Source of the DNA: Pseudomonas putida
GTDB lineage: Bacteria > Pseudomonadota > Gammaproteobacteria > Pseudomonadales > Pseudomonadaceae
NCBI RefSeq assembly: GCF_028682635.1
Contig: NZ_JANHLK010000041.1
Location: forward strand, 1-40,825
Reading direction: 5' to 3'
Length of the DNA: 40,825 nucleotides
Shown: piece after piece, positions 22,618 to 31,378 of the stretch
How positions within the stretch are numbered: position 1 is the first letter of the stretch
Layout of the letters: every line of letters begins with the position of its first letter
Made by a program: the position numbers and the translations under genes
Notes under the pieces: model-generated
What the model saw: the letters and a program-made list of their open reading frames with translations, nothing else
Told to the model about the DNA's origin: nothing
The model's database searches: none

Positions 22618-24261
22618 TCAATGCGGTGGGAACACCACGCCGACCCGCTCGGCATACTTCAACCAGGCAGCCTTGAGCCGTTGCACCGTCTCGGGTTGGG
22701 CGGCCGCCAGGTCGGTGGTTTCGCCGCGATCCTGGGCCAGATCGAACAATTGCCATTGCGGCGGCTGCGCGTTATCGCCAAAACCTGCCTGGGGGCGCAT
22801 GCCTAGCAGTTTCAGGTTTCCCTCGCGGTAATAGGCATTGCCAAACAGCTCGCCGGCCAGGCTATCGTCAATGTGCGGGCTGCCCTTGCCGGCAAGCATC
22901 GGCAGCATGGATTTGCCGGTAATCGGGTGTTTACCTGCGTCCGTTGGCGCTTCGATACCCGCCAGCTCGAGGAAGGTCGGCGCCAGGTCATCCACCCGCG
23001 CAACCCCGCGTTCCACACCCTGGCGACGCAGTGACTTGGGCAGTTGAACGATCGCCGGCACGCTGATGCCGCCTTCTGCGGTGGTGCCTTTGAACAGGTG
23101 GAAAGGTGCCGCGCTGACTTCAGCCCAGCGCAGGCCATAGTCGATCTGCGAACCCTTCTGCCCGAGGTTGGCATAGCTATTGTCGGTGTGTGGGCCCGGT
23201 GGATAGAACTGGGCGTGGTTCTCCCCTGCCGCGCCGTTGTCCGACATGAACACGATCAGCGTGTTGTCGTACTGTCCACTTTGCCGCAGGTAATCAACCA
23301 GGCGGCCAATGTTATGGTCGAGGTTGTCGACCATGGCGGCGTAGATTTCCATCTTCCGCGCCTCGACCTTTTGCTGCTCAGGGCTCAGTTGCTCCCAGCC
23401 CGGCAGCTTGGGATTCACCGGTAGCGGCTTCGCCGGTTGGGCATCGCCCGCCATCAGGCCGAGTTTTTTCATCCGTTCGATCCGCGCCAGGCGTACGCTG
23501 TCATAGCCCTGGTCAAACCGACCTTTGTACTTGTCCAGGTACTCCTTCGGTGCTTGCAGCGGCCAGTGCGGCGAGGTGAACGCCGCGTAGGCGAAAAACG
23601 GCTTGCCGTCCTTCTGGCTGTTTTGCAGATAGCTGATCAGTGTGTCGGTGTAGAAGTCCGAGGAATAGAAATTCTCCGGCAACTCCACGGCCTTGCCGTT
23701 TTCCCGATAGTGCACTTGTTCGATCCTGGCCGGGTCGACACTGGCGGGTTTGAAGTGCGACGAACCGCCCTCCAGCAAGGTAAACGACTGCTCGAAGCCA
23801 CGCTGATCCGGTCCCTGGTCCGTCTCCAGACCCAGGTGCCATTTGCCGACCATGAGGGTGCTGTAGCCGCCCTGTTTCAGCAGTTCGGCGATCGAATAGG
23901 AACGTTGGTTCAGATAGCCCTCGTAACCCGGCTTGCCCCGTTGAAAGGGTTGCAAGGCTTCCGCCATGGTGCCGAGTCCGGCGAGGTGGTTGTCCGTGCC
24001 GGACATCAGCATCGAGCGGGTGATCGAACAGGTCGGCGCGGCGTACAGGTTGGTGAACTGCAAACCATCCCTGGCCAGTTGATCCAGGGTGGGCGTATTG
24101 ATTTCGCCGCCATAGCTGCCCAGGTCGGAATACCCCAGGTCATCGGCCACGATCAGCAGGATATTGGGCTTTGCCGAGTCAGCGCTGGCCGCCATGGCCA
24201 GGCTGCTACTCACTGCCAGCACGGCCGTCAGTAAGGTTTGAGGCAGACGCAAAAGAGGCAT
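22618..24261 (-). CDS. Exported arylsulfatase with a variant formylglycine motif
   Basis: A 547-aa type I sulfatase close in pattern to Pseudomonas AtsA. A signal peptide of about 25 residues ends ...LAMAAS, so it acts in the periplasm. Metal ligands Asp40-Asp41 are in LLIVADDLGYSD; later motifs GKWHLGL, SPHWPLQAP and FMSDNGAAGENH are in place. The catalytic cysteine is Cys78 in PTCSITRSM. The usual recognition core for formylglycine formation is C-x-P-x-R, and here Ile80 replaces the proline; the codon is ATC, so it is not a reading slip. It is the last gene of the leftward operon, 45 bp after the cyclase, and could release sulfate from a sulfated phenolic substrate. Confidence 0.9.
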   Translation of the reverse strand: MPLLRLPQTLLTAVLAVSSSLAMAASADSAKPNILLIVADDLGYSDLGSYGGEINTPTLDQLARDGLQFTNLYAAPTCSITRSMLMSGTDNHLAGLGTMAEALQPFQRGKPGYEGYLNQRSYSIAELLKQGGYSTLMVGKWHLGLETDQGPDQRGFEQSFTLLEGGSSHFKPASVDPARIEQVHYRENGKAVELPENFYSSDFYTDTLISYLQNSQKDGKPFFAYAAFTSPHWPLQAPKEYLDKYKGRFDQGYDSVRLARIERMKKLGLMAGDAQPAKPLPVNPKLPGWEQLSPEQQKVEARKMEIYAAMVDNLDHNIGRLVDYLRQSGQYDNTLIVFMSDNGAAGENHAQFYPPGPHTDNSYANLGQKGSQIDYGLRWAEVSAAPFHLFKGTTAEGGISVPAIVQLPKSLRRQGVERGVARVDDLAPTFLELAGIEAPTDAGKHPITGKSMLPMLAGKGSPHIDDSLAGELFGNAYYREGNLKLLGMRPQAGFGDNAQPPQWQLFDLAQDRGETTDLAAAQPETVQRLKAAWLKYAERVGVVFPPH

Positions 24262-24306
24262 GTGTTCTCTCTTATTGTGTTGATCGAGGAGGGTTTCCAG
24301 CGCGGC

Positions 24307-25101
24307 TTACTCTTCGAAGATCGCCACCGCGCGAACAAACCCCGCCGAAGCATGCTTGATCTTGTAGGGGAAACACGACACCAGAAATCCACTGGCCGGC
24401 AAGGATTCCAGGTTGGCGAGCTTTTCCATTTGCCCATAACCGATATCGCGCCCGGCCTTGTGCCCTTCCCAGATGATCGAGGCATCGCCGTCGGCGGCAA
24501 AACGCTCGCGGGTGTATTTGAAGGGGGCGTCCCAGCTCCAGGCATCGGTACCGACCACCCGCACCCCACGCTCCAGCAGGTACATCGTGGCTTCACGGCC
24601 GATGCCGACGCCGGCATCCAGATAACCCGGCTGGCCGAACAACGCGCCGGCACGGGTGTTGATCAGCACGATATCCAGCGGCCGCAACACGTGGCCGATA
24701 CGCGCCAGCTCCGCTTCGATCTCGTCGGCGGTCACCACATGACCGTCCGCCATGTGCCGAAAGTCCAGCTTCACCCCCGGTTGCAGGCACCAATCCAGCG
24801 GCAACTCATCGATGCCAAAGGCCGGCTGACCGCCATCGGTGGTCGAGGCGTAATGCCAGGGCGCGTCCATGTGCGTGCCGCTGTGGGTGGTGATATGCAG
24901 TCGTTCGGCGGCCCAGGATTCATTGCCCGGCATCTGTTCGAGCTGCAAGCCGGGGAACATCGCCGCCATTTCCGGCCAGCCTTGCTGGTGATCCATGTAA
25001 TCGATCTTCGGCAGCAACGGTGGCGGATCGGTGTAGGGGTTGTTGTCGAGGGTGACCGAGAGGTCGACGAGACGACGTTTAGGCTTGGTTGGCTGTGACA
25101 T
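24307..25101 (-). CDS. Cyclase family protein (kynurenine formamidase-like hydrolase)
   Basis: A 264-aa member of the Cyclase family (Pfam name from memory) with the signature His73-SGT-His77-M-Asp79-APWH83, a zinc- or manganese-binding motif. Family members include kynurenine formamidases and polyketide cyclases, and in catabolic clusters they often hydrolyse amides, lactones or ring structures. A later segment, GTDAWSWDAPF, is also typical. The start at 25101 has a CGGAGAG site and lies inside the 3' end of the preceding gene (23-bp overlap), so translation is probably coupled. No signal peptide. The reaction cannot be assigned, but ring opening or closing of a pathway intermediate fits the context. 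Confidence 0.88.
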   Translation of the reverse strand: MSQPTKPKRRLVDLSVTLDNNPYTDPPPLLPKIDYMDHQQGWPEMAAMFPGLQLEQMPGNESWAAERLHITTHSGTHMDAPWHYASTTDGGQPAFGIDELPLDWCLQPGVKLDFRHMADGHVVTADEIEAELARIGHVLRPLDIVLINTRAGALFGQPGYLDAGVGIGREATMYLLERGVRVVGTDAWSWDAPFKYTRERFAADGDASIIWEGHKAGRDIGYGQMEKLANLESLPASGFLVSCFPYKIKHASAGFVRAVAIFEE

Positions 25102-26083
25102 GAAAGGTCTCTCCGGTCAGCGGCAGGTGTCGGGGGGCCGCGGGGTTAAGGGCATTGCGCACCAGCGCGGCAGCATTGCGGTCATGGCTGAAGCCGGCGG
25201 CACGGGCTTGTGGGGTTTTCAGGGGGGGCATGCGCCCGAACAAGGCTTCCAGCCCGGCGTCGGGGGAAAAACTGATCAGCCTGCGGCGCTCCTGTCCATA
25301 ACGCTCGGCCAGTGCGTCGATCACCTGGGCGATGGACAACTGCAACACCGGCAATTGCCAGACCCGCTGAGCCCCGAGCACGGCGCCATCGAGCTCGGCC
25401 GCGTGGATCAGGTTGTTCACACAGCAGCGCGCCGACATCCACCAGGCCGTCGCCTCTGGCGAGACCGGGCATTGATAGGCTTCACCCTCGGCAAACGCGC
25501 GCATCAGGTCGCTCATGAACGCCGACCGCAAGCCATTGGGCTCACGGGGCCGGGCGACGATGCCCGGCAGGCGCAACGCACGACCGTCGACATCACCGCG
25601 CCGGGCCAGGTCGCTCACGGCGCTTTCGACCATGGCCTTGTGCGTGCCATAGGACAATTGCGGGCGCAGCTCGGCGGCCTCGCTCATGCGTTCCGGCAGA
25701 TGACCGCCGTACACCGCGACGCTGCTGGCGTACACCAGGACCGGTGGCTGGCTTTTGTTGCGCAGTTGGTTGAGCAGTTCCAGGCTGGCCAGCAGGTTGA
25801 CCTGATAGCCCAGTTCGTACTGCTCTTCAGCCGCGCCTCCGGGAATGCTGACCAGATGGAACACCACGTCGATGCCGTCGGCCAACACCCGGCGCATCAG
25901 TGCGGGATCGGTCACGCTGCCGAAATGACGGCGCAGACGGGCGTCATCCGGCAAACCCTGCAAGTCCCTGTCCAGCACCAACAACGAACCAATGTGCTGG
26001 CCGCGCAAACTGCCCCGCGCCAGCAGGCAACGCACCAGCTCTCGTCCGACAAAACCATTGGCTCCGGTAATCAACACTCGCAT
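25079..26083 (-). CDS. NAD-dependent epimerase/dehydratase family, DenD (erythronate dehydrogenase)-like
   Basis: A 334-aa extended short-chain dehydrogenase. The Rossmann motif GANGFVG is at 7-13, VFHLVSIPGG at 75-84, the Ser pair at 120-121, and catalytic Tyr145-x3-Lys149 in SYGTHK. ALRLPGIVARP and the overall pattern resemble D-erythronate dehydrogenase DenD, but the substrate here is probably a pathway alcohol or acid. The ATG at 26083 is taken because it starts MRVLITG, directly at the first beta strand; the frame extends upstream as a shadow of the preceding gene. It sits 10 bp after the fumarylacetoacetase-family gene and overlaps the cyclase gene by 23 bp. Confidence 0.88.
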   Translation of the reverse strand: MRVLITGANGFVGRELVRCLLARGSLRGQHIGSLLVLDRDLQGLPDDARLRRHFGSVTDPALMRRVLADGIDVVFHLVSIPGGAAEEQYELGYQVNLLASLELLNQLRNKSQPPVLVYASSVAVYGGHLPERMSEAAELRPQLSYGTHKAMVESAVSDLARRGDVDGRALRLPGIVARPREPNGLRSAFMSDLMRAFAEGEAYQCPVSPEATAWWMSARCCVNNLIHAAELDGAVLGAQRVWQLPVLQLSIAQVIDALAERYGQERRRLISFSPDAGLEALFGRMPPLKTPQARAAGFSHDRNAAALVRNALNPAAPRHLPLTGETFHVTANQA

Positions 26084-26093
26084 AGAGCGCCCC

Positions 26094-27077
26094 TCAGCCC
26101 TGGGCCTGAACGACACGTTGATCGATCGCGCCGAACAACGACTGGCCATCGTTATCCAGGACGTCCATGTGCACGCGGTCGCCAAAGCGCATGAAGCCGG
26201 TTTGCGCGGCGCCCTGCTCGATCATCTCGATGGCGCGACGCTCGGCGATGCAGGCCGACCCGGCACTGCGTTCGGCATTCGACACGGTGCCGGAACCGAT
26301 CAGGGTGCCAGCGCCCAACCGGCGAGTCAGCGCGGCATGGGCGATCAACTGGCCAAAGTTGAAATTCATCTGGCCGCCGTGGGGCTGACCGAACCATTGG
26401 CCATTCCAGTGCACCTGCAACGGCAGGTGCACGCGACCGTCGCGCCAGGCGTCACCCAATTCGTCCGGGGTAATGGCCAGCGGGGCGAAGCTGGACGAGG
26501 GTTTGGCCTGCAGGAACCCGAAGCCGGTGCGCATTTCCCGGGGGGCCAGGGCGCGCAAACTGACGTCGTTGATTTGCAGGATCAGCTTGATGTGCTGCAG
26601 CGCCTGTTGCGCGTCGCAGCCCATCGACACCTCATCCACCAGCACGACGAATTCGCCTTCGAAGTCGATGCCCTGGCTCTCGCTCGGCAACGCGATGTCG
26701 TCGCGCGGGCCGATGAAATCGTCACCGGCGCCCTGGTACATCAACGGTGTGTGTTCGACGCCGTCGATGGGGTCGAGGTTGAACGCTTTCTGCATCAGCG
26801 CACCGTGGCTGAGGAAAGCGGAGCCGTCGCACCACTGATAGGCGCGGGGCAACGGCGCCATGGCCTGGGCGGGATCGAATGCGAAAGCGTCTGCCGCTGT
26901 GCCCGCATTCAACTCACTCGACAGCGCCTGCAAGCGCGGCTCGACGCTGCTCCAGTTCTCGATGGCCTGCTGCAAGGTCGGCGCCACGGAACTTGCATCC
27001 AGGGCCCACGCGAGATCCCGCGAGACCACGACGAGCTGTCCATCACGACTGGCGTTTTTCAGGGTGGCGAGTTTCAT
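26094..27077 (-). CDS. Fumarylacetoacetate hydrolase (FAH) family protein
   Basis: A 327-aa FAH-family enzyme. Metal-binding residues fit Glu140 and Glu142 (GIDFEGEFVVLVDE) and Asp171 (LQINDVSLR), and the C-terminal part has the usual GTLIGSGTVSN. Family reactions include hydrolysis of acylpyruvates and hydration of 2-oxopent-4-enoates after meta-cleavage. In this cluster it is the natural candidate for the step after the C-C hydrolase. The ATG at 27077 has a strong AAGGAG site and overlaps the cupin stop by 4 bp (ATGA), so the two are translationally coupled. Length is typical of the longer FAH subgroup. Confidence 0.9.
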   Translation of the reverse strand: MKLATLKNASRDGQLVVVSRDLAWALDASSVAPTLQQAIENWSSVEPRLQALSSELNAGTAADAFAFDPAQAMAPLPRAYQWCDGSAFLSHGALMQKAFNLDPIDGVEHTPLMYQGAGDDFIGPRDDIALPSESQGIDFEGEFVVLVDEVSMGCDAQQALQHIKLILQINDVSLRALAPREMRTGFGFLQAKPSSSFAPLAITPDELGDAWRDGRVHLPLQVHWNGQWFGQPHGGQMNFNFGQLIAHAALTRRLGAGTLIGSGTVSNAERSAGSACIAERRAIEMIEQGAAQTGFMRFGDRVHMDVLDNDGQSLFGAIDQRVVQAQG

Positions 27078-27655
27078 GCGGATGCTCCTTGGGCAGGGCT
27101 CAACTCAGCCGCGAAGCGTCCGTCGAGCAGGATGAAGACCATGCGCGCCATCGCTTCGGTGCGGTTGCTCCAGGCATGGTTGGTGCCGCGTTGCACCACG
27201 ACGTCGCCGCGCTTGAGGTGCACTTCTTCCTCGTCCAGTACCAGCCACACTTCACCCTCGGTGACGATGCCGTAGTCGAGGGTTTCGGTGCGGTGCATCA
27301 ACTTGTGCCGGGAGTCGGCTTTGCCCGTGCCAGCGTGGGATTGGCCAATTTCGGCGAACACTGCCGCGGCACTTTCAACGCTGACCTGGTCCTGCACGCT
27401 GTCCGGTGGAATATCCACCACCCGAATCACGCTACCCAGGGGGCCGGGGCTCAGTTGCAGGGGTTTGCTGCTGGGATCACTGGCGTTGTCGAGCAACGCC
27501 GGGCTGGTGCTGCTGTTCCACAGTTCATGAAACACCGTGCCCGGTACCGACGCCAGCGGGAACACGTTCGGCGTCGGCCCGTTGCTGGCGACGATGGCCT
27601 GGCCATGTTCATCGTGCCCGGTGACCACTCGTTTGAATTCAGGAAGCGTTTGCAT
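27074..27655 (-). CDS. Cupin-domain protein
   Basis: A 193-aa protein with one cupin barrel in its C-terminal half: RHKLMHRTETLDYGIVTEGE is the first cupin box and GDVVVQRGTNHAW the second, giving likely metal-binding His and Glu residues. The N-terminal half has no known motif. Single-domain cupins of this sort can be isomerases, dioxygenases or small-molecule binders. It is coupled to the FAH-family gene by a 4-bp overlap and lies 13 bp after the MFS gene. The start at 27655 (MQTLPEFKR) is chosen because the upstream extension is a shadow of the MFS gene. Not a classic gentisate dioxygenase, which is about twice as long. Confidence 0.85.
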   Translation of the reverse strand: MQTLPEFKRVVTGHDEHGQAIVASNGPTPNVFPLASVPGTVFHELWNSSTSPALLDNASDPSSKPLQLSPGPLGSVIRVVDIPPDSVQDQVSVESAAAVFAEIGQSHAGTGKADSRHKLMHRTETLDYGIVTEGEVWLVLDEEEVHLKRGDVVVQRGTNHAWSNRTEAMARMVFILLDGRFAAELSPAQGASA

Positions 27656-27668
27656 GGGAAATCCTCGT

Positions 27669-28919
27669 TCACTTTCCGTCGCCGGTGGTGGTGCCACCGA
27701 CAACAACATTCGCGTGGGGCAACAGGCCACCGAGCCGAGGTACGGCCAGGCAGAACACTGCCACCAACAGTTGCAGGCCACCGACAATGGCCAACGCATG
27801 GGGTAGCGCAGTGACGACGCCACCGGTCACTCCGAGCACCACCAGGGGGCTGATGAATTCGCCGGCGAAGATGGCCGCGGTAAAACACCCGGCCGCCCGC
27901 CCGCGTTGATGAAAATTGACTTGCGCCATGATCCAGGTGATCAACGTCGGCAGCATCAGGCCAATGCCCAGGCCATTGATGGTCACGGCGACCACGACCT
28001 GCACATGGGTCAAGGCGTCCGCCATCAGCAACCCGCCGCTGCCCGCCAGCACGTAGGCGATCAGCAGCATGTGCTGCCCACGCATCCCGCTGAACAGGCG
28101 AAAACTCAACGCGCCAATGAGCACGCCCAGTTGATTGGCGCCCATGGTCATGCCGATCTGTTGCGGGGCATCCACGTGCAGCAGGTTGAGCAGGTATCCG
28201 GCCTGCACCGGTACGATAAACAGGCTCAAACCCGCCAACAGCGACAGCCCATACAGGGGCGTGAGCGCGCGCCACGGAAACTGGCCGGCGGGCAGCGGCT
28301 GGGTGGTTGGTCCGGGTTGCGTAGCGGCCTGTGGCTCCCACAGTTTCCAGGCCATCAGCGGCAGGAAAACCAGGCCCACGGCGTACAGCGCAAAGGGCGT
28401 GCGCCAGTCGTTTTGCCCGAGGAAGCCACCCAGCGCGATAAACACCGCCGCCGACAACGAGGTGGCGACCATCTGCAAGGCAAACAGGCGCTCACGCCGG
28501 GCGCCGCTGTAGTAGTCGCCCATCAGCGTGGTGCAGCAGGTCATGATGCCCGCCTCGGCCAGACCGATGCCCGCACGGCTGAGCACGATCGCCGGCAGCG
28601 AGTCGAGCCACAGCGGCAGCACGCCGCAGAGCACGTACAGCGACATGCTGGCCAGCAGCAACGGCTTGCGCCCCAGGCGATCGGCGATCAGCCCGGCGAA
28701 CGGCGCCAGCAGGGCAATCACCAAGGCCGGCAAGGTCAACACCACAGGCACCAGTACGCTGCTGCCGGGCACGTCGGCGAAATGCGCCTGCATCCGCGGC
28801 AGTACCGGGGCCAGCAGTACCGCGCCCAGCACCGGCAGACAACTGCCCAGCAGCAACAACAGCGATTGCACCCATCCGGCCTTTCGGGTGGAGTTTTCTA
28901 CAAAGGCGTTAGCGACCAT
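27669..28919 (-). CDS. MFS transporter
   Basis: A 416-aa major facilitator with 12 predicted helices. The loop-2 motif is AGLIADRLGRKP, and GIGLAEAGIMTCCTTLMGDY follows in the fourth and fifth helices. A central cytosolic loop around PQAATQPGPTTQPLP separates the two halves. The start overlaps the RND gene by 11 bp. It is most like drug/aromatic-compound transporters (DHA1-type or Bcr/CflA-like by eye). Uptake of the substrate or export of a toxic intermediate are both possible. The C terminus ends in an unusual run of small residues (VVVGGTTTGDGK). Confidence 0.88.
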   Translation of the reverse strand: MVANAFVENSTRKAGWVQSLLLLLGSCLPVLGAVLLAPVLPRMQAHFADVPGSSVLVPVVLTLPALVIALLAPFAGLIADRLGRKPLLLASMSLYVLCGVLPLWLDSLPAIVLSRAGIGLAEAGIMTCCTTLMGDYYSGARRERLFALQMVATSLSAAVFIALGGFLGQNDWRTPFALYAVGLVFLPLMAWKLWEPQAATQPGPTTQPLPAGQFPWRALTPLYGLSLLAGLSLFIVPVQAGYLLNLLHVDAPQQIGMTMGANQLGVLIGALSFRLFSGMRGQHMLLIAYVLAGSGGLLMADALTHVQVVVAVTINGLGIGLMLPTLITWIMAQVNFHQRGRAAGCFTAAIFAGEFISPLVVLGVTGGVVTALPHALAIVGGLQLLVAVFCLAVPRLGGLLPHANVVVGGTTTGDGK

Positions 28920-31374
28920 GGCACTGCTCCTTGATGCGCAGGTGTGGAACGTTGGCTACCACCGCCGTCTCGGAACCCGCGCCATTACGCACCGTCGCTG
29001 GCCCCTGCGCCTCGCTACGCGCGGGCAGCAGGAAGTACGCCAGCGCAGGCAGCAATACCAAGGCGCCAACCATGTTCCAGACGAACATGAAGGCCAGCAG
29101 CACGCCCATGTCGGCCTGGAACTTGATCGGTGAAAACGTCCAGGTCGCGACACCGATGGCCAGGGTGATGCCGGTCAGCATCACCACCTTGCCGGTGGAC
29201 ACCAGGGCGCGGTAATAGGCTTCGGACAGGCTCGCTCCCTGGCGCAGATGGCCCAGGAGGATGCTCATCACGTACAGCGCATAGTCGACGCCGATGCCGA
29301 CGCCCAGGGCGATGACCGGCAGCGTGGCGACTTTCACACCGATGTTCAGCCAGACCATCAAGGCTTCGCAGAGGATGGAAGTGAGCATCAGCGGAATCAC
29401 CGCGCACAGCGTCGCGCGCCAGGAGCGGAAGGTGATCAGGCACAGCAGGATCACCGCGCCGTAGACCCAGACAAGCATCTCGCGGTTGGCCTGCTTGACC
29501 ACGATATTGGTCGCCGCCTCGATGCCGGCGTTACCCGCGGCCAGGAGGAATTGCACCTCGTCGGTATTATTCGCCGCGGCGAATTTTTCCACGTGCTCGA
29601 CCAGGCGGGTCAGCGTCTCGGCCTTGTGGTCGGTGAGGTAGGCATACAAGGTCAACAGGCTGCAGTCTTCGTTGTACAAGCCGCGCGGTGCACTGGCGGT
29701 GATCATGTTGAGCATCGCCTGGTTGTTCTGCAGCTCGTACCACTTGGGGTTGCCTTCACTGAGGCCGACCAGCATGCGCCGGTTGAGCAACGCCAGCGAG
29801 TTGGTCGAGTCCACCCCCGGCAAGGCGCGCAGTTGCCAGTCCAGGGCATCGACCTTGGCCAGGATGTCATAGCGCGCACAGCTGCTGGCCGGGGTTTTCA
29901 CCATCACCGCGAACAGGTCGCTGCTGGCGCCGTAATGACGGGTCAGGTAGGCATCGTCCTGGTTGTAGCGCGAGTCCGCACGCAGCTCCGGCGCACCGGC
30001 GTCGAGGTCGCCGATTTTCAGTTGCAGGCTGACCACAAAACCCAGCGCCGCCAGCGCCAGGCTGATGGCGATGCACAGGCTGGCCCAGCGACGATGGGTG
30101 AACAGGTCGAGAAAACGCCAGAAGGCATGGCGCGTCTGACCGCTTTGTTCGGCCTGTTCGCTCTTCAGGCTCAGTTGCGCCGCACGCGGTGTCACACCGA
30201 CATAGGAGAGCAACACCGGCAGCAGGATCAGGTTGGTGAAGATCAACACTGCCACGCCGATGCTGGCGATCACCGCGAGGTCTTGAATGACCTGGATCTT
30301 GATCAGCATCAGCACCGCAAAACCCACGGCATCACACAGCAGCGCCGTGAGGCCGGCGAGGAACAGCCGGCGGAAAGTGAATCGCGCCGCCACCACCCTG
30401 TGCATGCCCCGGCCGATGTCCTGCATGATGCCGTTCATTTTCTGCGCGCCGTGGCTCATGCCGATGGCAAACACCAGGAACGGCACCAGCACCGAGTACG
30501 GGTCCAGTTGGTAGTCCAGCAAGGGCAGCAAACCGAGCTGCCAGACCACCGCCACCAGCGAGCACAGCACCACCAGCACGGTGCTGCGCAGGCAGCGGGT
30601 GTACCAGAACAGCACGGCGGTGGTGATCAGGATCGCGACGGCAAAGAACAGCAGGATCTGCTTCAGGCCGGCAATCAGGTCGCCGACTTTTTTCGCGAAA
30701 CCGGTGATGTGAATGTCGATGTTGGCGTTTTGATAAGTGCTGCGCAGGGTCTCCAGCTGTTCAGAAAGCACCGCGTAATCCAGCGGCTTGCCGTCGGTCG
30801 TGGCGGCCAGCAACGGCACGTAGATGATGCTCGAGGTCTGGTCGAACGCCACCAGTTGCCCGAGTTCATTGGAGCGCTGCACATTGCGCCGCAGTGCTTC
30901 GAGGTTGGCGGTGCTGCCGCTGTAGTCATCCGGAATTACCGGACCGCCGTCGAGGCCGTCTTCGGTCACGGCGACCCAGCGCGTGGCCGGAGTCCACAGC
31001 GACTTCATGTACGCCCGGTCAACGCCTGGCAGCAGGTAGAGTTGGTCGCTCAGGGCCTGCAGGGTTTTCAGGTATTCGGCGTCGTAGATATCGCCGTGAC
31101 GGTTGGCGACCACGATGCGCAAGGCATTGCCCAGGCCGGTGAGCTGTTTCTGGTGCTCAAGGTAGTTGGCAATGTACGGTTGCTGCGTGGGGATCATCTT
31201 TTCAAAGCTGGCGTTGAGCTCGATACGGGTGGCTTGATAGCCGAGCACCAGGGTGGTCAGCACACACACCAACAGCACCCACAGGCGGTGGTTGAACAGC
31301 GTGCGTTCCACCACCGAACCGGAGCGCGGATCGAAATTCGCCAAGCTGGCCGTGGCGTTGTCGAAAGACTTCAT
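28909..31374 (-). CDS. RND-superfamily transporter (MMPL/HpnN-like), single chain
   Basis: An 821-aa membrane transporter made of two repeated halves, each with one helix, a large periplasmic loop and five more helices. The first helix is LWVLLVCVLTTLVLGYQ. Central motifs include VPFLVFAIGMSHGAQKMNG and a second copy near the end, IALGVGIGVDYALYVMSI. No membrane-fusion or outer-membrane factor gene is beside it; instead it follows a YCF48-like gene (4 bp away) and DUF1329/DUF1302 genes. This set recurs in catabolic clusters for hydrophobic compounds, including steroids (from memory). The inferred role is moving a hydrophobic substrate or product across the envelope. Confidence 0.9.
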   Translation of the reverse strand: MKSFDNATASLANFDPRSGSVVERTLFNHRLWVLLVCVLTTLVLGYQATRIELNASFEKMIPTQQPYIANYLEHQKQLTGLGNALRIVVANRHGDIYDAEYLKTLQALSDQLYLLPGVDRAYMKSLWTPATRWVAVTEDGLDGGPVIPDDYSGSTANLEALRRNVQRSNELGQLVAFDQTSSIIYVPLLAATTDGKPLDYAVLSEQLETLRSTYQNANIDIHITGFAKKVGDLIAGLKQILLFFAVAILITTAVLFWYTRCLRSTVLVVLCSLVAVVWQLGLLPLLDYQLDPYSVLVPFLVFAIGMSHGAQKMNGIMQDIGRGMHRVVAARFTFRRLFLAGLTALLCDAVGFAVLMLIKIQVIQDLAVIASIGVAVLIFTNLILLPVLLSYVGVTPRAAQLSLKSEQAEQSGQTRHAFWRFLDLFTHRRWASLCIAISLALAALGFVVSLQLKIGDLDAGAPELRADSRYNQDDAYLTRHYGASSDLFAVMVKTPASSCARYDILAKVDALDWQLRALPGVDSTNSLALLNRRMLVGLSEGNPKWYELQNNQAMLNMITASAPRGLYNEDCSLLTLYAYLTDHKAETLTRLVEHVEKFAAANNTDEVQFLLAAGNAGIEAATNIVVKQANREMLVWVYGAVILLCLITFRSWRATLCAVIPLMLTSILCEALMVWLNIGVKVATLPVIALGVGIGVDYALYVMSILLGHLRQGASLSEAYYRALVSTGKVVMLTGITLAIGVATWTFSPIKFQADMGVLLAFMFVWNMVGALVLLPALAYFLLPARSEAQGPATVRNGAGSETAVVANVPHLRIKEQCHGR

Positions 31375-31378
31375 AACC

